Assembly (NCBI GenBank): GCA_026210745.1
Contig: CP110630.1
Coordinates: forward strand, 4,836,001 to 4,900,000
DNA from: Exobasidium rhododendri
Lineage: Eukaryota; Basidiomycota; Exobasidiomycetes; Exobasidiales; Exobasidiaceae
Direction of reading: 5' to 3'
Length of the DNA stretch: 64,000 nucleotides
Position numbers and translations under genes: made by a program. Positions 22,791-33,785 of this stretch are shown piece after piece (the first letter of the stretch is position 1; each line of letters starts with the position of its first letter). Under the pieces are notes generated by a model. The model was not told where the DNA came from. It did not search any database and saw only the letters and a list, made by a program, of their open reading frames with translations.

Positions 22791-25700
22791 ATGCTGCCAG
22801 GCCTTTCTAACGTCTTGCGTAGGGACAAAGAGAGACAGAGAGCAGCAGCAGCAGGCTTAGACTCGATGTCACCGACGCAAATCTCTAATCACCACTACTC
22901 TGTCTCTTCACAGAGTAGCTCGTCTCGACAACAGACTCCAACTCAGCAAACTCACTCATCGACGGCGTCCAGAGCACCATCATACTACGGAATGCTCCCC
23001 GAAGAACATCGAGCAAAGGAAAAAGAGAGGGAGAAGCTGGCAAAAGCTCAGCTTGGAAATGCGCACACTCAACAGATGATGGCGAATCGACAGATGCAGC
23101 AAAACGTCACACCGCCCGCACAGCAACGACAGCTCGATGCAGGGCAACAGAGCAGAGTGAGCAGCATATCTTCCCTGACTCCGCGATGAGCTAATTTGTA
23201 AATTTCTGACTTGTCTGTATTAGTATTCGTCTCAGCATATGGAATCCTCGGTAACGAGATTGTTGGTAGCAACAAAGATGCTGTTAGAATCGCTCACAAA
23301 GTGGTCTTTGGGTCAGAAGACGGAGACACAGGTATCAGATATCTATGTTCGACTTGGCAATGACTTTAATGTAGCGAATGTGGCTTTCGGAAGCTATGGC
23401 ATTGACATGAGGTGAGTGTATGCTTCAGTCTCACTTCTACGTTCTAATTTTGAGACTTCGTTTGCTGAGGTTGCTCTTCTTCAGGGACCTTGCTTCGGTA
23501 CCGGACGACTTGCGAATCTGCCTCGAGAGATGCCTTTCAGAAGATCCCTCGCCACAAACACTAGAAGTACATCTACCCCGCATACGAGAGATCATCATAG
23601 GACTGTTACAGGGCCTCAAAGGAAAGCAAGCAGAGTACAAGCAGTACCTAGTTCAAAGCAGAGCCTCAGCTCGACACAGCAAAACCAGGAATGAAAGAGT
23701 AGGGACGTCGGAAGAATTACAGCAAATCACGCCTGCACAAGCCTCACAAAACAGTGCAGCAAGTGCAATAACCTCAGATGCCATTAAACGTGCGAGCAGT
23801 GTAGGAACTGGATTACAGCAGCAATCGCCGGACTCAGAGGTAGTGCGAAGATCAATACTACTACAATCAGGGAAGCGACCCGTCCAAGCCCCTGCTTTAG
23901 AGACGGTTGCGAACAAAAATGTGATCCCAGCCAATCATGTCTCTACAGAGAATGGTCTCCCGCCTAGGAAGTACAGCACGTCCTTACTCCGTAATGACAG
24001 CGGCAACGGCAATGACAGCGATACCAACATAGCTAAATCGACAGCAAGAAGGGTGGACGGCAAGAGTATGTCAAAACCAAGCAAGATAGAAGACGACGAT
24101 GACGACGAGAAGAACATTGACGAGGATGTGGCGCCAGGATCGGGAGAGAAAGACGATTACAGTACGCTGCCTAGAGCAGATCAGATCAAAGACAGCGACT
24201 CTACAGGGCAACAATTGACAGACGAAGGAGTAGTAGAGGAAGACACCGTTACCCGAACGTTGCCAGCATCTGCATCCTACTCCACCCCATCCCGAAGAGA
24301 TCACAGTCGTGCCTTGAGCGGTAACATCACACACTCAGCGCCCAGACAAGGCAATCATCTGCCTGTAGAAGGATACGGTGAAATGGGAGATGCCGCCGAT
24401 CCGAGTGTGCGAGCTTTGAAGAGTAGAGATGCTTTAGAGAGAAGAGCGAGCAAACGGTTCAGTGCTTATACGTTCAACAAGATGGGTGTAGGACTTAATC
24501 AAGGTATGGGAATGAGCTCTTTTGCCTTGGGAGGAGTGAGTGGCAGTGCTAGTAATAGTGCCTTGTCAAGTCCATTGACGGATCGAAGAGACGGAGGATC
24601 ATCAAGGCTAGGCAGCAATACTCGTCGTGGATTGGTGCGTGCTTCTAGTGAAACACCTACCTCGGAAAGCAGTCGAGACTACTTTCTGCCATCTTCTATT
24701 AGAAAGACATCACACAAGGGAAGAGGTCTCTCTTCGGAAGATGTCATGGAAGAGGTGAAGGGAGCGGATGAGTTGCCGGACACGCCTTCGAAAATAGTAG
24801 GGTCCGCAAAAAGAACTAGCAATAGACCGAGCCCTAGTCAAAGCCCTCGAGGTGGCAATCTCCTGAAGCTAGCCCTACCAACACCTTCCAATCAAGTCTC
24901 CACCGCACGGAGCTCTACTGAATCACTTCTCTTTGTAGATGCACACAATGAGACGCTGCAAAGCCCTCAATCTGAGACGCAAGAAATCGTAGAGGAAATC
25001 CTGCCGGTGCCTTCCATGATACAGTATGGCAAGGAGCAGCAACCTCCTGTCCCGCCACTACCGACATCGAAAGAGCTTGAACGATCAAAGCTCGCACGTA
25101 ACAACCTGCCCTCTTCATCTTTAGACAGTCGATACCTGGGTACTTCGCCATCGAATACAGATGTGAACACTGCAACACATTTGCCATCGACTGGGTCTAT
25201 AGTGACTGATCTTCAGCGTCATACCATCAATGGGAATGCCAACAGTATGAGCCTCTTTTTGCAGCTGGGAAGACAGACGCGAAAGGCTACGATTGATATC
25301 GATCACGGTGCTCCGGTGAAAGGACTAACGATTGGTAAGCTCAGGATGCTGTTTATGGACAAGTTCGCCTACTCGCCCGGAAAGGATGACTTTCCTACCA
25401 TCTATGTCAAGGATCCAGCAAGTGGGGTGACGTACGAAGTCGAAGATCTAGATGACGTAGGAGAGGGAAGCGTTCTCACACTCAACATCGAGCCTCTAGA
25501 TCAAGTAAAGCAACATCTAGACCTTTCCTTGAGTGCGATCACACGAGAGATCAGGGAATTGAAGGCAGCCGTACACGACAACGGCAAAGAGATGCACAAA
25601 CAGCTTTCTACGAACAATCACAGCAGCGCAGCAGATCTTGCAACGACGGCGGCTTCCCCTCCGACAACGTTGAAGATTAGTGACGCTCAATTCGCCTTGG

Positions 25701-26857
25701 CCGGAGCAAAGGTTGCCCAGTTCAAGCAGGAGACGACGCTGTCAAATCGAGAAGCCTCATCAACCCCTACCCTCGCGCAGTCTCCAAAGTCAGTTTGTAC
25801 ACCGACTGGAAGAGGGAGTCATGGCTCAGGCTGGAAAGTCGCTGGTGATCAAATCAAGCAACAGTACAACGAGGTTCAGACGCTCAGAAGGCACATGGCG
25901 ATCATCACACAGATTCAAAGCGACTTCAAGTCAGACGTGAGTGGCTTGCTCGGCACACTACGCGAACAGACGACCAAAGTGCGAAGTATAGCAGCGAGTG
26001 AAGTGCCGACAGAACGGAACTTCATCATTGCCGGTAAATCTAGATTAGACGCATCGTCACAGGAGGTCTTGACGCTGGTGGAAGACTTACTCGACCTAGT
26101 GGATGACTTGAAAGCCGACGTGATTCAGAGGGGAGTGAAACCAAAGCCAAATACGATGAAGAAGCTTCACAGCGACATTTCCAGAGCGACGGTAGGACTG
26201 GAAGATCTTTCCAATTACGTCGAGACTGTGAAGCCGAGCTGGAAGAAGACGTGGGAGCTGGAGCTGCAGAACATTGTCGATGAGCAAGAATTCCTGAACC
26301 ACCAAGAAGGGCTGATCAGTGACCTGAAAGAGGATCATTACAGCTTGCAGGAGGTTTTCGCCAATATACAAGAGGTCGTCAAGCTAAGAGGAGCGAACAA
26401 GTTCACATTGACGGGCGCGACAGGAACGAGCAACGGAACAGACAACTTCCTAGGAGGCGTGGCACTGAAAACGTACATTCCTCCTGCTCCCGAAGAAGGT
26501 CACGAAGGTCTGTCGACCGTGATGATGGAAGTCAAGTCACAAGCAGTGAATCACGACAAGAGATTGAAAGCTCTGCAAGCTGCCGAAAGACAAAGGCTGA
26601 AAGAACTAGATCAAAGGAAAGGTCAAGAAGATGATTTTCAGAACGAGCTCACGACGTTTGTCGACGGCAAGATCCTTCGAAAGACAGGTGGTTACATTGA
26701 AGCGGAAAGAGTGAGAAGTCGGAGGGATAAGCTGACCATCCAAGCCATGTTCAGTGGAGGAACCAACACAGTCGGAGGAGCACCGATCGACGTAAAGACG
26801 CCACCGCCGCCCAGACAGTCGAGTGAAAGCTCCGATGAGGCGCCATCGAGCGAATGA
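22791..26857 (+). CDS. BUD6: Bud6/Aip3 actin- and formin-binding polarity protein
   Basis: Polarisome component that binds G-actin and activates formins at growth sites. Exons 22791-23156, 23236-23411 and 23485-26857 join in phases 0 and 2 to give about 1,304 aa. Exon 2 carries the conserved N-terminal helix block MESSVTRLLVATKMLLESLT, then TQVSDIYVRLGNDFNVANVA; splicing to exon 3 gives DMR|DLASVPDDLRICLERCL, the AIP3 N-terminal module. Residues about 240-720 are Ser/Thr-rich and low-complexity. The C-terminal third is the Bud6 core: LQLGRQTRKATIDIDHGAPV, LRMLFMDKFAYSPGKDDFPT, then long coiled coils (LRRHMAIITQIQSDFKSDVS, LKEDHYSLQEVFANIQEVVK) and the flank ending MFSGGTNTVGGAPIDVKTPP. It is longer than yeast Bud6 (788 aa) mainly in the disordered middle. 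Confidence 0.92.
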
Positions 26858-27103
26858 GTCGAGGTTCCCTTGGGAGTGAGAGACCGAAATTGAAAAGAGA
26901 GAGAGGAAGAGAGAGAGTCACACGGAGGAGAGGGGGAATCTTGTATTACCATGTACTTTGCACGCATCAACTACTTCTTCATCATCATCTTCATCATCAA
27001 CTTCATCATCAAAAGAGTGAGTAATAGTAATTCAAAGACTTCCGTCCCTCATCCCTCCCTCCCTCCCTCAGATGGTCAACGAGGCTCGATGGAGCAGTGT
27101 GCT

Positions 27104-29447
27104 TCACACCTTCTTGCCCTTCTTCTTCTCGATTCTCTTCTGTGTCTTTTGCATCAGCTTGACGTCTTCTTCGTTGTCGAATGTGGTAGCATCTAAGCCA
27201 GCGACTTGCTCGACTTCGCCGTCTTCCTTTGCCTGTTTAGCGATCGCTTCCACCTTCACTTGACGTGGCTCCACCTTTAACTTGCAAAAGAAGAATCCGT
27301 CCATGTTATGAACATGGGGAAAGATTCGTTTGGCAAAGTTCATCTTCTCGTCAAACGTCTTGCCTCGGAAGCTCTTGAATCCGTCTCTACCGATTTCCAC
27401 CCCGGAGTTGACAATCTTGACGTTCTTTCTCTTTTCCAGTGCGTATTGTACAATCTGCTCATTCTCTTCCACCAAGACGGAACATGTACTGTAGACTAGA
27501 TAGCCTCCTGTTTTCGATCGTGAGTTGATTGAATCGATAGCACAGAGAATCAGTTGCTTCTGAAGATGACACAGTAGTTGCAGATCTCGCTCCGACTTTG
27601 AGAGAGTGGAAGAGAGAAGAGAGAGAGAAAGAGAGAAAAAACGTGGACGCATGTCAGAGAAGCGTTCATTAGAGAGACAACAGGAACACGATTCAATCTC
27701 TCTCACCTTATTTGTCTTTACGCTGGCATCCTTGCTGACTACACCAGATCCACTGCATGGCGAGTCGAGCAGAACTCGGTCGAATCCTCCAATCACCTTA
27801 GGAAACATCCTGGCATCGTAATTGCAGACGACGACATTGCTACACCCTAGTCGGTGGATGTTGGCGCTCAGGCTCTTTGTTCTGGCTTTGTTGCTATCGT
27901 TTGCAAAGATGACACCGGTGTTCTGCATCAGAGCGGAGAGGTACGTACTCTTTCCTCCTGGTGCGCTGGCCATGTCCAAGACACGTTCATTAGGTTGTGG
28001 CGCTAGAGCGATGCAAGGCAGAAACGAACTGGCAGCCTGGAGCATGTAGTGGCCAGCCAAGTATTCCGGTGTGGCACCGATGGGAACGCTGCTCTCGAAT
28101 ACCTGCAGTCCTACCTTTGTCCACTTGCCTGCAATCGGTTCCAGATTCACACCACGATTGATCAGCGCTTGAGCAAGATCTCTTCGGCGGGTTCTCAGTG
28201 TATTGGCCCGGATCGTTACCGGTCTAGGTGTCTCGTTTGCTTCAAAGAATTCAATCGCTTCTGAAGGTGAAAAGAGCTCAAAGAACTTCTCCGCCAAAAA
28301 ACGATTGTAGCCGTAGTAATTGCAAATGTCGTCCAAAAGTTGTTCAGTGTACTCGCTACGACTTCGGCCTCCCTTGCTACCTTTGCTTTTGAAGTTGCCG
28401 AGGATGGTGACAATCTCTTGTATCCTCATCTGAACGGCCTGCAAATCGACATCTTGCGCTGCTCCTCCGTCTATCGTAGGCAGCATGACATCATCTTCAA
28501 GGTCGTCCTCCTCCCCATCCTCTAAATCCTCCTCTTCTCCATTGTCACTGTCATCCTCCTCCTCCTCCTCCTCCGCTCCATCGAGGAAGGCCATCTCATC
28601 GTCATTTAGCTCGTCGTCGTCGTCATTTAGACTGCCTTCGAGTCCTTCAAGGTCTAGGTCACCTTCCTCTTCATCATCACTGCCATCTTCATCGTCATCA
28701 TCATCATCATCCAGGCCTTCAAGACTGTGACCTTGGCTTTTCAGAAGTTCTTCAAGTCTTTCGGCTTCTGCCAACGCCTTTTTCTTCTGTCGATCTGTCA
28801 ATTTAGTTCCCTTCTTTGGCATACCCAGCTTCTGTAATTCCTCGTCTGTGTTCAATTCTTCCTCTTGCTCACCCTCCACGGCATCTTTGTCCTCTTCCTC
28901 TTCGCTGCCTGCTCCTTCTGCAGCATCATCCGCGTCCGAGTAATCCTCTTCATCAGATCCCTCCTCTTCGTCCTCGTCGTCAAAGTCTTCAGCGTCAAGA
29001 CCTGGGAATCCATCTTCATCATCATCATCGTCTTCATCCTCGCCATCGCTGATCTTTGTCGCTTCTTCATCGTCATCGTCATCGTCCTCAAATAATGATC
29101 TGAGAGAAGAAGTCGAAGTCGTATGTCAGAACATCAAAATGACAACGTCTTGCTGCGTCCTGCGTCAGATCGACTTACTTTCTCTCTACTTCCTGAACTT
29201 TCTTGGGATTCCCATTTACAGCAATCTTGGGCTTTGTTCCTTGACTTGGCTTACCACTACTCGACGATCTTACTCCAAGAGGTTCTCTATTCACGTTGAC
29301 CTTCTTCACCTTTTCACCAGACACTCTCGCCTTCTTCGAACGACCGCCATCATCTTCTGCTTTACGCTTTCCCTTTTCGTACTTTCCTTTCTTGAATTCG
29401 GAAAGTGGAGCAGGCGGTTGCTGTTTGTTTCTTGCTTTTCGACCCAT
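27104..29447 (-). CDS. NOP2: Nop2-type rRNA (cytosine-5) methyltransferase
   Basis: Nucleolar SAM-dependent m5C methyltransferase of 25S rRNA, also needed for 60S assembly. Exons: 29179-29447, 27707-29099 and 27104-27595, giving 717 aa. The second intron (27596-27706, 111 nt, GTGAGA...CAAAG) is a stop-free multiple of three; keeping it would insert 37 residues between KDASVKTNK and SERDLQLL, where the family is contiguous, so I treat it as an intron. The N-terminal region is basic (MGRKARNKQQPPAP), then about 200 residues are dominated by Asp/Glu. The catalytic domain has RANTLRTRRRDLAQAL, the SAM loop MASAPGGKSTYLSAL, the catalytic pair of cysteines in DSPCSGSGV (about 538) and YSTCSV (about 592), and a C-terminal FAKRIFPHVHNMDGFFFCKL. 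Confidence 0.95.
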
Positions 29448-29836
29448 GCTGTGAGACCTGAAGGATTGAGCGAAGGATTATCCAGCAGTGAGATTAAGAG
29501 CACTGCACCGAAGGATAGAGGAGCAACGTTAATCCTTGTACTTGTATGCCTCTACCACACTCAGTCTTCTCCACTGCAGAAATTGGAATTTCAAAAAATT
29601 CTCGAGAGGCTTCCGACACGTGCGCCGTGTTTTCGATGAACGCTGCAAGTCTCCGCGCGGGGGGGGGGGGAGCGGGCTCATATATCTATCTCGACGCGCG
29701 CTCCTCGCCGTCGATTCCTTAATTGTGGCATAAAATTCTCAGGCTCTGTCGTCGTGGCATCGGGCAGCAAAACATTCATATGCTTGCTATTGTGATCGGA
29801 ACATGGTAGAAGTACAGAATGATATGGTGAGCCAGG
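29448..29836. other. Intergenic, NOP2 promoter and end of the REX gene
   Basis: 389 bp between two minus-strand genes. It contains a 12-nt poly(G) run (29659-29670) flanked by GC-rich CGCG sequence. No gene is seen. Confidence 0.5.
29659..29670. repeat. Poly(G) run, 12 nt
   Basis: Uninterrupted G12 in the NOP2 upstream region, preceded by CGCGC. Confidence 0.95.
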
Positions 29837-32427
29837 CTACTTGGCTTTTTTGCGCATGGGCTGTCTTGGTTTCATGAATAGACTAGCCTTCGCGGCCTCC
29901 GATGGGCCACTGCTAGAGCTGGCGATGAAATTCTTTTTTGTGCTTGAGGCAGAAGGGGAGGGAGGTTGAGTACCCGGCGAAGGTGACAGACCCACAATTG
30001 AAGATGCGCTTTTGTGGTGATTATTCGTGATCAATTGTGTCGGTGCCTTTGATTGTCCGGCAGGATTCTCAGCGTAATCTCGATACTTGAGACGCACCAG
30101 ACTGTGTGAAGATACCAAGCTTCAGTTTCTGAAATCGCTTCGGCAGACTTCAAGCGCTCCGTGACAGACTGTATGGACTCACTCTAGTGCAGATCGAGCG
30201 TCCTCCTCGGGGTCGTGACCTAGCGTTGCATCTCCCGATTGGATGTGCTTGCCCAGGTGCTTCAGAGTCAAGTCTCGAAGGCTGAATCGATAAGGCAGAC
30301 CCTTGTGGTGCCTATAAAGCAGAGCACTGTCTGCCACCTTCAGATGTACTAATCGCAACGCTTTCAGGTCGTTTTCCAATCCGTGACCGACCAGGATAGT
30401 AGAAGGCGTCATCATCGCCACCATCTTTCTCCGAGCTTCGTCCAAATCCACGACAGATTCCTTTTCTTGTAGATCTCCAACGTTGATGCCAGAGAATCTG
30501 CATCGGAGGCAACAAGACAAATCAGATAGTGCTCATTGCCACCCATCGAAATGGTCACTCACCTTGTATTGTAGTCTAGAACAGCTGCTCTCGGCTTGAC
30601 ATACTGATCCAGTGTGACTTTTCCCGACTCGTCAAGCACAGTCAAGCGAGCTAGAGACATGCCCGCAGTCGTATAGACTAATTCGCAATCAAAAGCCAGT
30701 ACATCGTATTTGCTAGTCCCGTCTTTGCTGTGGATCAGATCGCTGCACACCTGCTCTGTGGAAAGAAAGCCTTCTCTCTTGTGCAGCGATTCTGGCTTCT
30801 CCTCCTTGAAGACATGCGGTCCTCTGGTGCAGCCTTTGGGAGCGTTGGACTGTCCATTAGACGACTCGACCAGACCAGCTGAGGCAGCAATCTGAGATAG
30901 CGAATTGGATGCAAAGGTGGTAGCTTCATCCAACTGATCGCAACAATTCCAGCGAGGTAAACGAGGTCCCTTTGCGACATTTTTCTCTCGCACAAAAATC
31001 TGAAAAGGGGGGGGGGGCAAGGAAGATTGTGAGCTTTCTCCCGCACGAATCATGCTGGCGCCGAAAGAGAGCAGCGACGACAGCCGACGTACCCTTTTAC
31101 CCCAATGGAAGGAGCATGCTTCTCTTGCTTCTTGATCCTCTGGCCCTAGAGATGCCACCTTGAACTCTACGCCACATCGATCGCAAACCAGTTCACTGCC
31201 TATCAAGTCTCGCTCACGGCCCCCCTCTCCCCAGCATTCGGTGATCGCCGCTTGCAGATCTTCGGTTGTTTTGCTTGAATCAGGTAAAGGATACCCCACC
31301 GATTCGAGGACGTCCAATTCAGTCACAAGCTTGGCTGCTTCAAGTCGACTCTTGTCCAGACTTCCTTTGAGCCTTTCGTCTTGCTTCTTAATCTTCTCAT
31401 TTACTTCATCGTTTGTGCCGATGAGGATCGACCCTTGTAGCATCTTGGTGATCAGCTGCTCCATCTCTTTGATCTCTGATTCTCTTGAAGACAGTGTCAA
31501 CTCTGTCTCTTCGTCGATGTGGCAAGCTGCCTCTGTAGCTTGAATGCCTAGCATACTCATGCACTCGCCTTTACCGCTTTCCTCTGTCTCCTTGTCAGCT
31601 TTCTGCCGTCTAGCAAGGCCTACTAGATTCGTCCGTATGCTGTTACGATACGCCAGGAAGTTGACGTTGCTATTTTTGAATATTTTGGACTCTGAGGATA
31701 TCGAGTCTTGGCATGCGAGATGGTGAGCGAGGTGATAAAGTACTTGGTGAGCGTCCTTTTCTGCTTCCGTTGCAGCAGAGATGGGACCGCGAGGAGCAAG
31801 CGGAGAGTAGAGGGAGTAAAACGTGTTGAAAAGTGTGCGCAGTGACGTCTGGCGACTGGAATACGGAACCGGTGAAGAACCTGGATGCGATATCCTGGGG
31901 ATTGTAGGCGGGACCAGAGAATCTTTCCCGTTCGACTGAGGTGAGGAGGCTGCTTGACTGGGCTTCAACAAAGCAGCTGGCCTGGAATGAGAAGTAGATG
32001 GACCGGAAGCAGAGGATGCACCGACCTTGAGCGCTTCCATCTTGCCTTGCCCATCGGCATGAGTCACAGTCCTTGATTTCTGCACTTGTTGCAGTGGAAT
32101 GATCGGCTTCTCTTCGCTCTTTTTTGCTACGTAGGCATTTCGAGGCCCAGCATGAAGAGCTGATAGAAGTCCGCTGAGCTCAGACTTGGCTACTTTCCTT
32201 GCGGATACCGCTTGCTGCTCCCATCCTCTTCCATCACTGCTCGTCTTCCTTTTGAGACCATGGGATGCTTCCCCCTCGATCCCTTCCTCTATCGCCATGT
32301 CATCCTGCTCCACTCTCTGCCTACGTTTCGCACTGTTGTGTGCAAAGGGGCATGATGATCGTCGACACAACTCTGCCTGATAATCAGGGCAGTCGACATG
32401 CAGAAGGAGTGAGCGAGTCGGAAACAT
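29837..32427 (-). CDS. DEDDh RNA exonuclease, Rex1/Rex3 family
   Basis: 3'-5' exoribonuclease of the Rex group, which trims stable RNAs such as 5S rRNA, tRNA and RNase MRP RNA. Four exons: 31093-32427, 30563-30999, 30183-30497 and 29837-30101, total about 783 aa. The 93-nt intron 31000-31092 (GTACGT...TTTTCAG) has no stop in frame; removing it restores CSFHWGKR|IFVREKNVAKG. The start MFPTRSLLLHVDCPDYQ is preferred because it places the CCCH-like finger (CPDYQAELCRRSSCPFAH, residues 15-32) at the N-terminus, a layout I associate with Rex3/REXO1. Exonuclease motifs: LAFDCELVY (Asp, Glu), GHGLENDLKALRL (Asp) and HDPEEDARSALD (His, Asp). All five DEDDh residues are present. Rex1 versus Rex3 is not settled. 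Confidence 0.88.
31007..31017. repeat. Poly(C) polypyrimidine tract (plus-strand G11) in a REX intron
   Basis: On the transcribed (minus) strand this reads as C11 followed by TTTTCAG, so the homopolymer forms the polypyrimidine tract of the 3' splice site. Confidence 0.95.
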
Positions 32428-32549
32428 AGACAGACACGCCCCCCCTTGCCGAAAGATGAGAGACTCTCGAGACGAATGGGAGGGAGACCCGACTGTCGCG
32501 GCGAAATCTGAGTGCGCCCGAACTTTAAGCACGTCAATGTATATATACA

Positions 32550-32557
32550 TATAAAAG
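32550..32557 (+). promoter_or_regulatory. TATA box for the NAD(P)-binding protein gene
   Basis: TATAAAAG matches the TATAWAAR consensus and lies 136 bp upstream of the ATG at 32686. The adjacent TATATATA tract (about 32538-32547) is palindromic and could also serve the divergent REX gene starting at 32427. Confidence 0.5.
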
Positions 32558-32685
32558 AAGGTTGCGAAGAACCTTATAGTGCAGCTGGTGTGGAGGAGGG
32601 ACACTGATTGTTCAACTCAGCTCGCCTTTGCCTTGCCTTGCCCCCCTTTCATTCACATCACTCCGCCTCCCCCTTCCTCACTGTC

Positions 32686-33620
32686 ATGAGCTCACTGTCG
32701 ATCTTCGTCGTTGGCGGTAATGGCCGTGTCGCGAGAGAATTCACCCGTCTAGCCTCACAAGCTGGCCACACTGTCATCTCGCAGATCCGCAATACCGCCC
32801 AATCCTCCGAGTTGCCCAGCCCAGGACCTGGCAAAGTGGAGCCCCTCGTACAGGATCTCGAGGACTTGAGTGCGGAAGAGATATCGCTTCTATTTCGAAA
32901 GTATGACCCGAGCGTGATACTGTTCGCAGCAGGGGCAGGTGGCAAGGGCGGTGAGGAAAGAACCTTCAAGGTAGATCGAGATGGTGCCATAAAAGTCTTT
33001 GACGCTATAGAAAAGAGTGAGATCGCAAACACTTCTTCCAATTTCACAAGATTTCTTCTGGTATCGGCTGTTGATGTGAGAGACGTACAAAAGACGAAGC
33101 CGGACTGGTATGGTGAGGCTGAGTGAGTCAATAAAGGAAAGAGAGACAGTAGATCGAGAGACGTTCGACACTGAGCTAATCTCAACGACGTCCATCAGTT
33201 TCAAGACATCTGAGCGAATGAGGAAGGCACTTCCTGCCTATATGCAAGCGAAGTGTGAGTGTCGCCTACCTCCCTGCCTTTGGAGCTCCCTCCCTTTTCA
33301 AGAGCTCTGACGTATTTCTCCTCCCGTTAGATGAGGCCGATCTCAACCTATCACAGAGGACAACGTTTCCGTGGACGGTACTGAGGCCGTCCACTCTGCA
33401 GGACGAAGCACAGGGCAAAGTGGACTTGGCCAGGAAACAGACAATCAGCAACGGCGTGCCTCGACAGTCAGTGGCTATGACTCTTCTCAAGCTTGCCGAG
33501 CTACCAAAGAGTACACAAGGAGTAAATGGCAGGATGTGGGATCTCACCAAGGGGAGTGGAGAAATACAAACGGAGGTCAAGGAAGCAGCAGGTAGGGGAA
33601 CTACCGATTGGGTGGGCTGA
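32686..33620 (+). CDS. NAD(P)-binding Rossmann protein (atypical SDR, NAD(P)H-binding)
   Basis: Small NAD(P)-binding protein related to YwnB/NmrA-like atypical short-chain dehydrogenases; no substrate can be assigned. Exons 32686-33122, 33199-33254 (56 nt) and 33331-33620 join in phases 2 and 1 to give 260 aa. The N-terminus has the dinucleotide-binding loop FVVGGNGRVAREFTRLA (GxxGxxA type). FLLVSAVDVRD is the strand-4 region. The spliced segment FKTSERMRKALPAYMQAK|YEAD places a YxxxK-like Tyr-Met-Gln-Ala-Lys where this family keeps its 'Y..aK..aE' motif. LRPSTLQDE is the usual post-active-site strand. An in-frame ATG at the usual N-terminus sets the start. The gene is convergent with YRB2; a minisatellite lies 16 bp after its stop codon. 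Confidence 0.85.
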
Positions 33621-33636
33621 CGACGTACTTCTTTAC

Positions 33637-33732
33637 ATTGTAATGAACAAGTATGGTCACATTGTAATGAACAAGTATGGTCACATTGTAATGAACAAGT
33701 ATGGTCACATTGTAATAAACAAGTATGGTCAC
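33637..33732. repeat. Minisatellite, four copies of a 24-bp unit
   Basis: Four head-to-tail units of 24 bp beginning ATTGTAATGAAC (33637, 33661, 33685, 33709). The first three are identical and the fourth differs by one base (ATAAAC for ATGAAC). It starts 16 bp after the stop codon of the NAD(P)-binding protein gene and ends about 50 bp before the YRB2 stop, so it lies in both predicted 3' UTRs. Confidence 0.98.
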
Positions 33733-33785
33733 ATGCACGAGTGGCTAGAAAACTTTCTACATGCTACTAAATAGGGCGTCTCTTC

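Noticed and set aside
28852-29091. Met-rich minus-strand ORF in the NOP2 acidic region
   Set aside because: Out-of-frame reading of GAT/GAC/GAA repeats that encode the Asp/Glu tract of NOP2; the correct frame joins to exon 1 at an exact phase.
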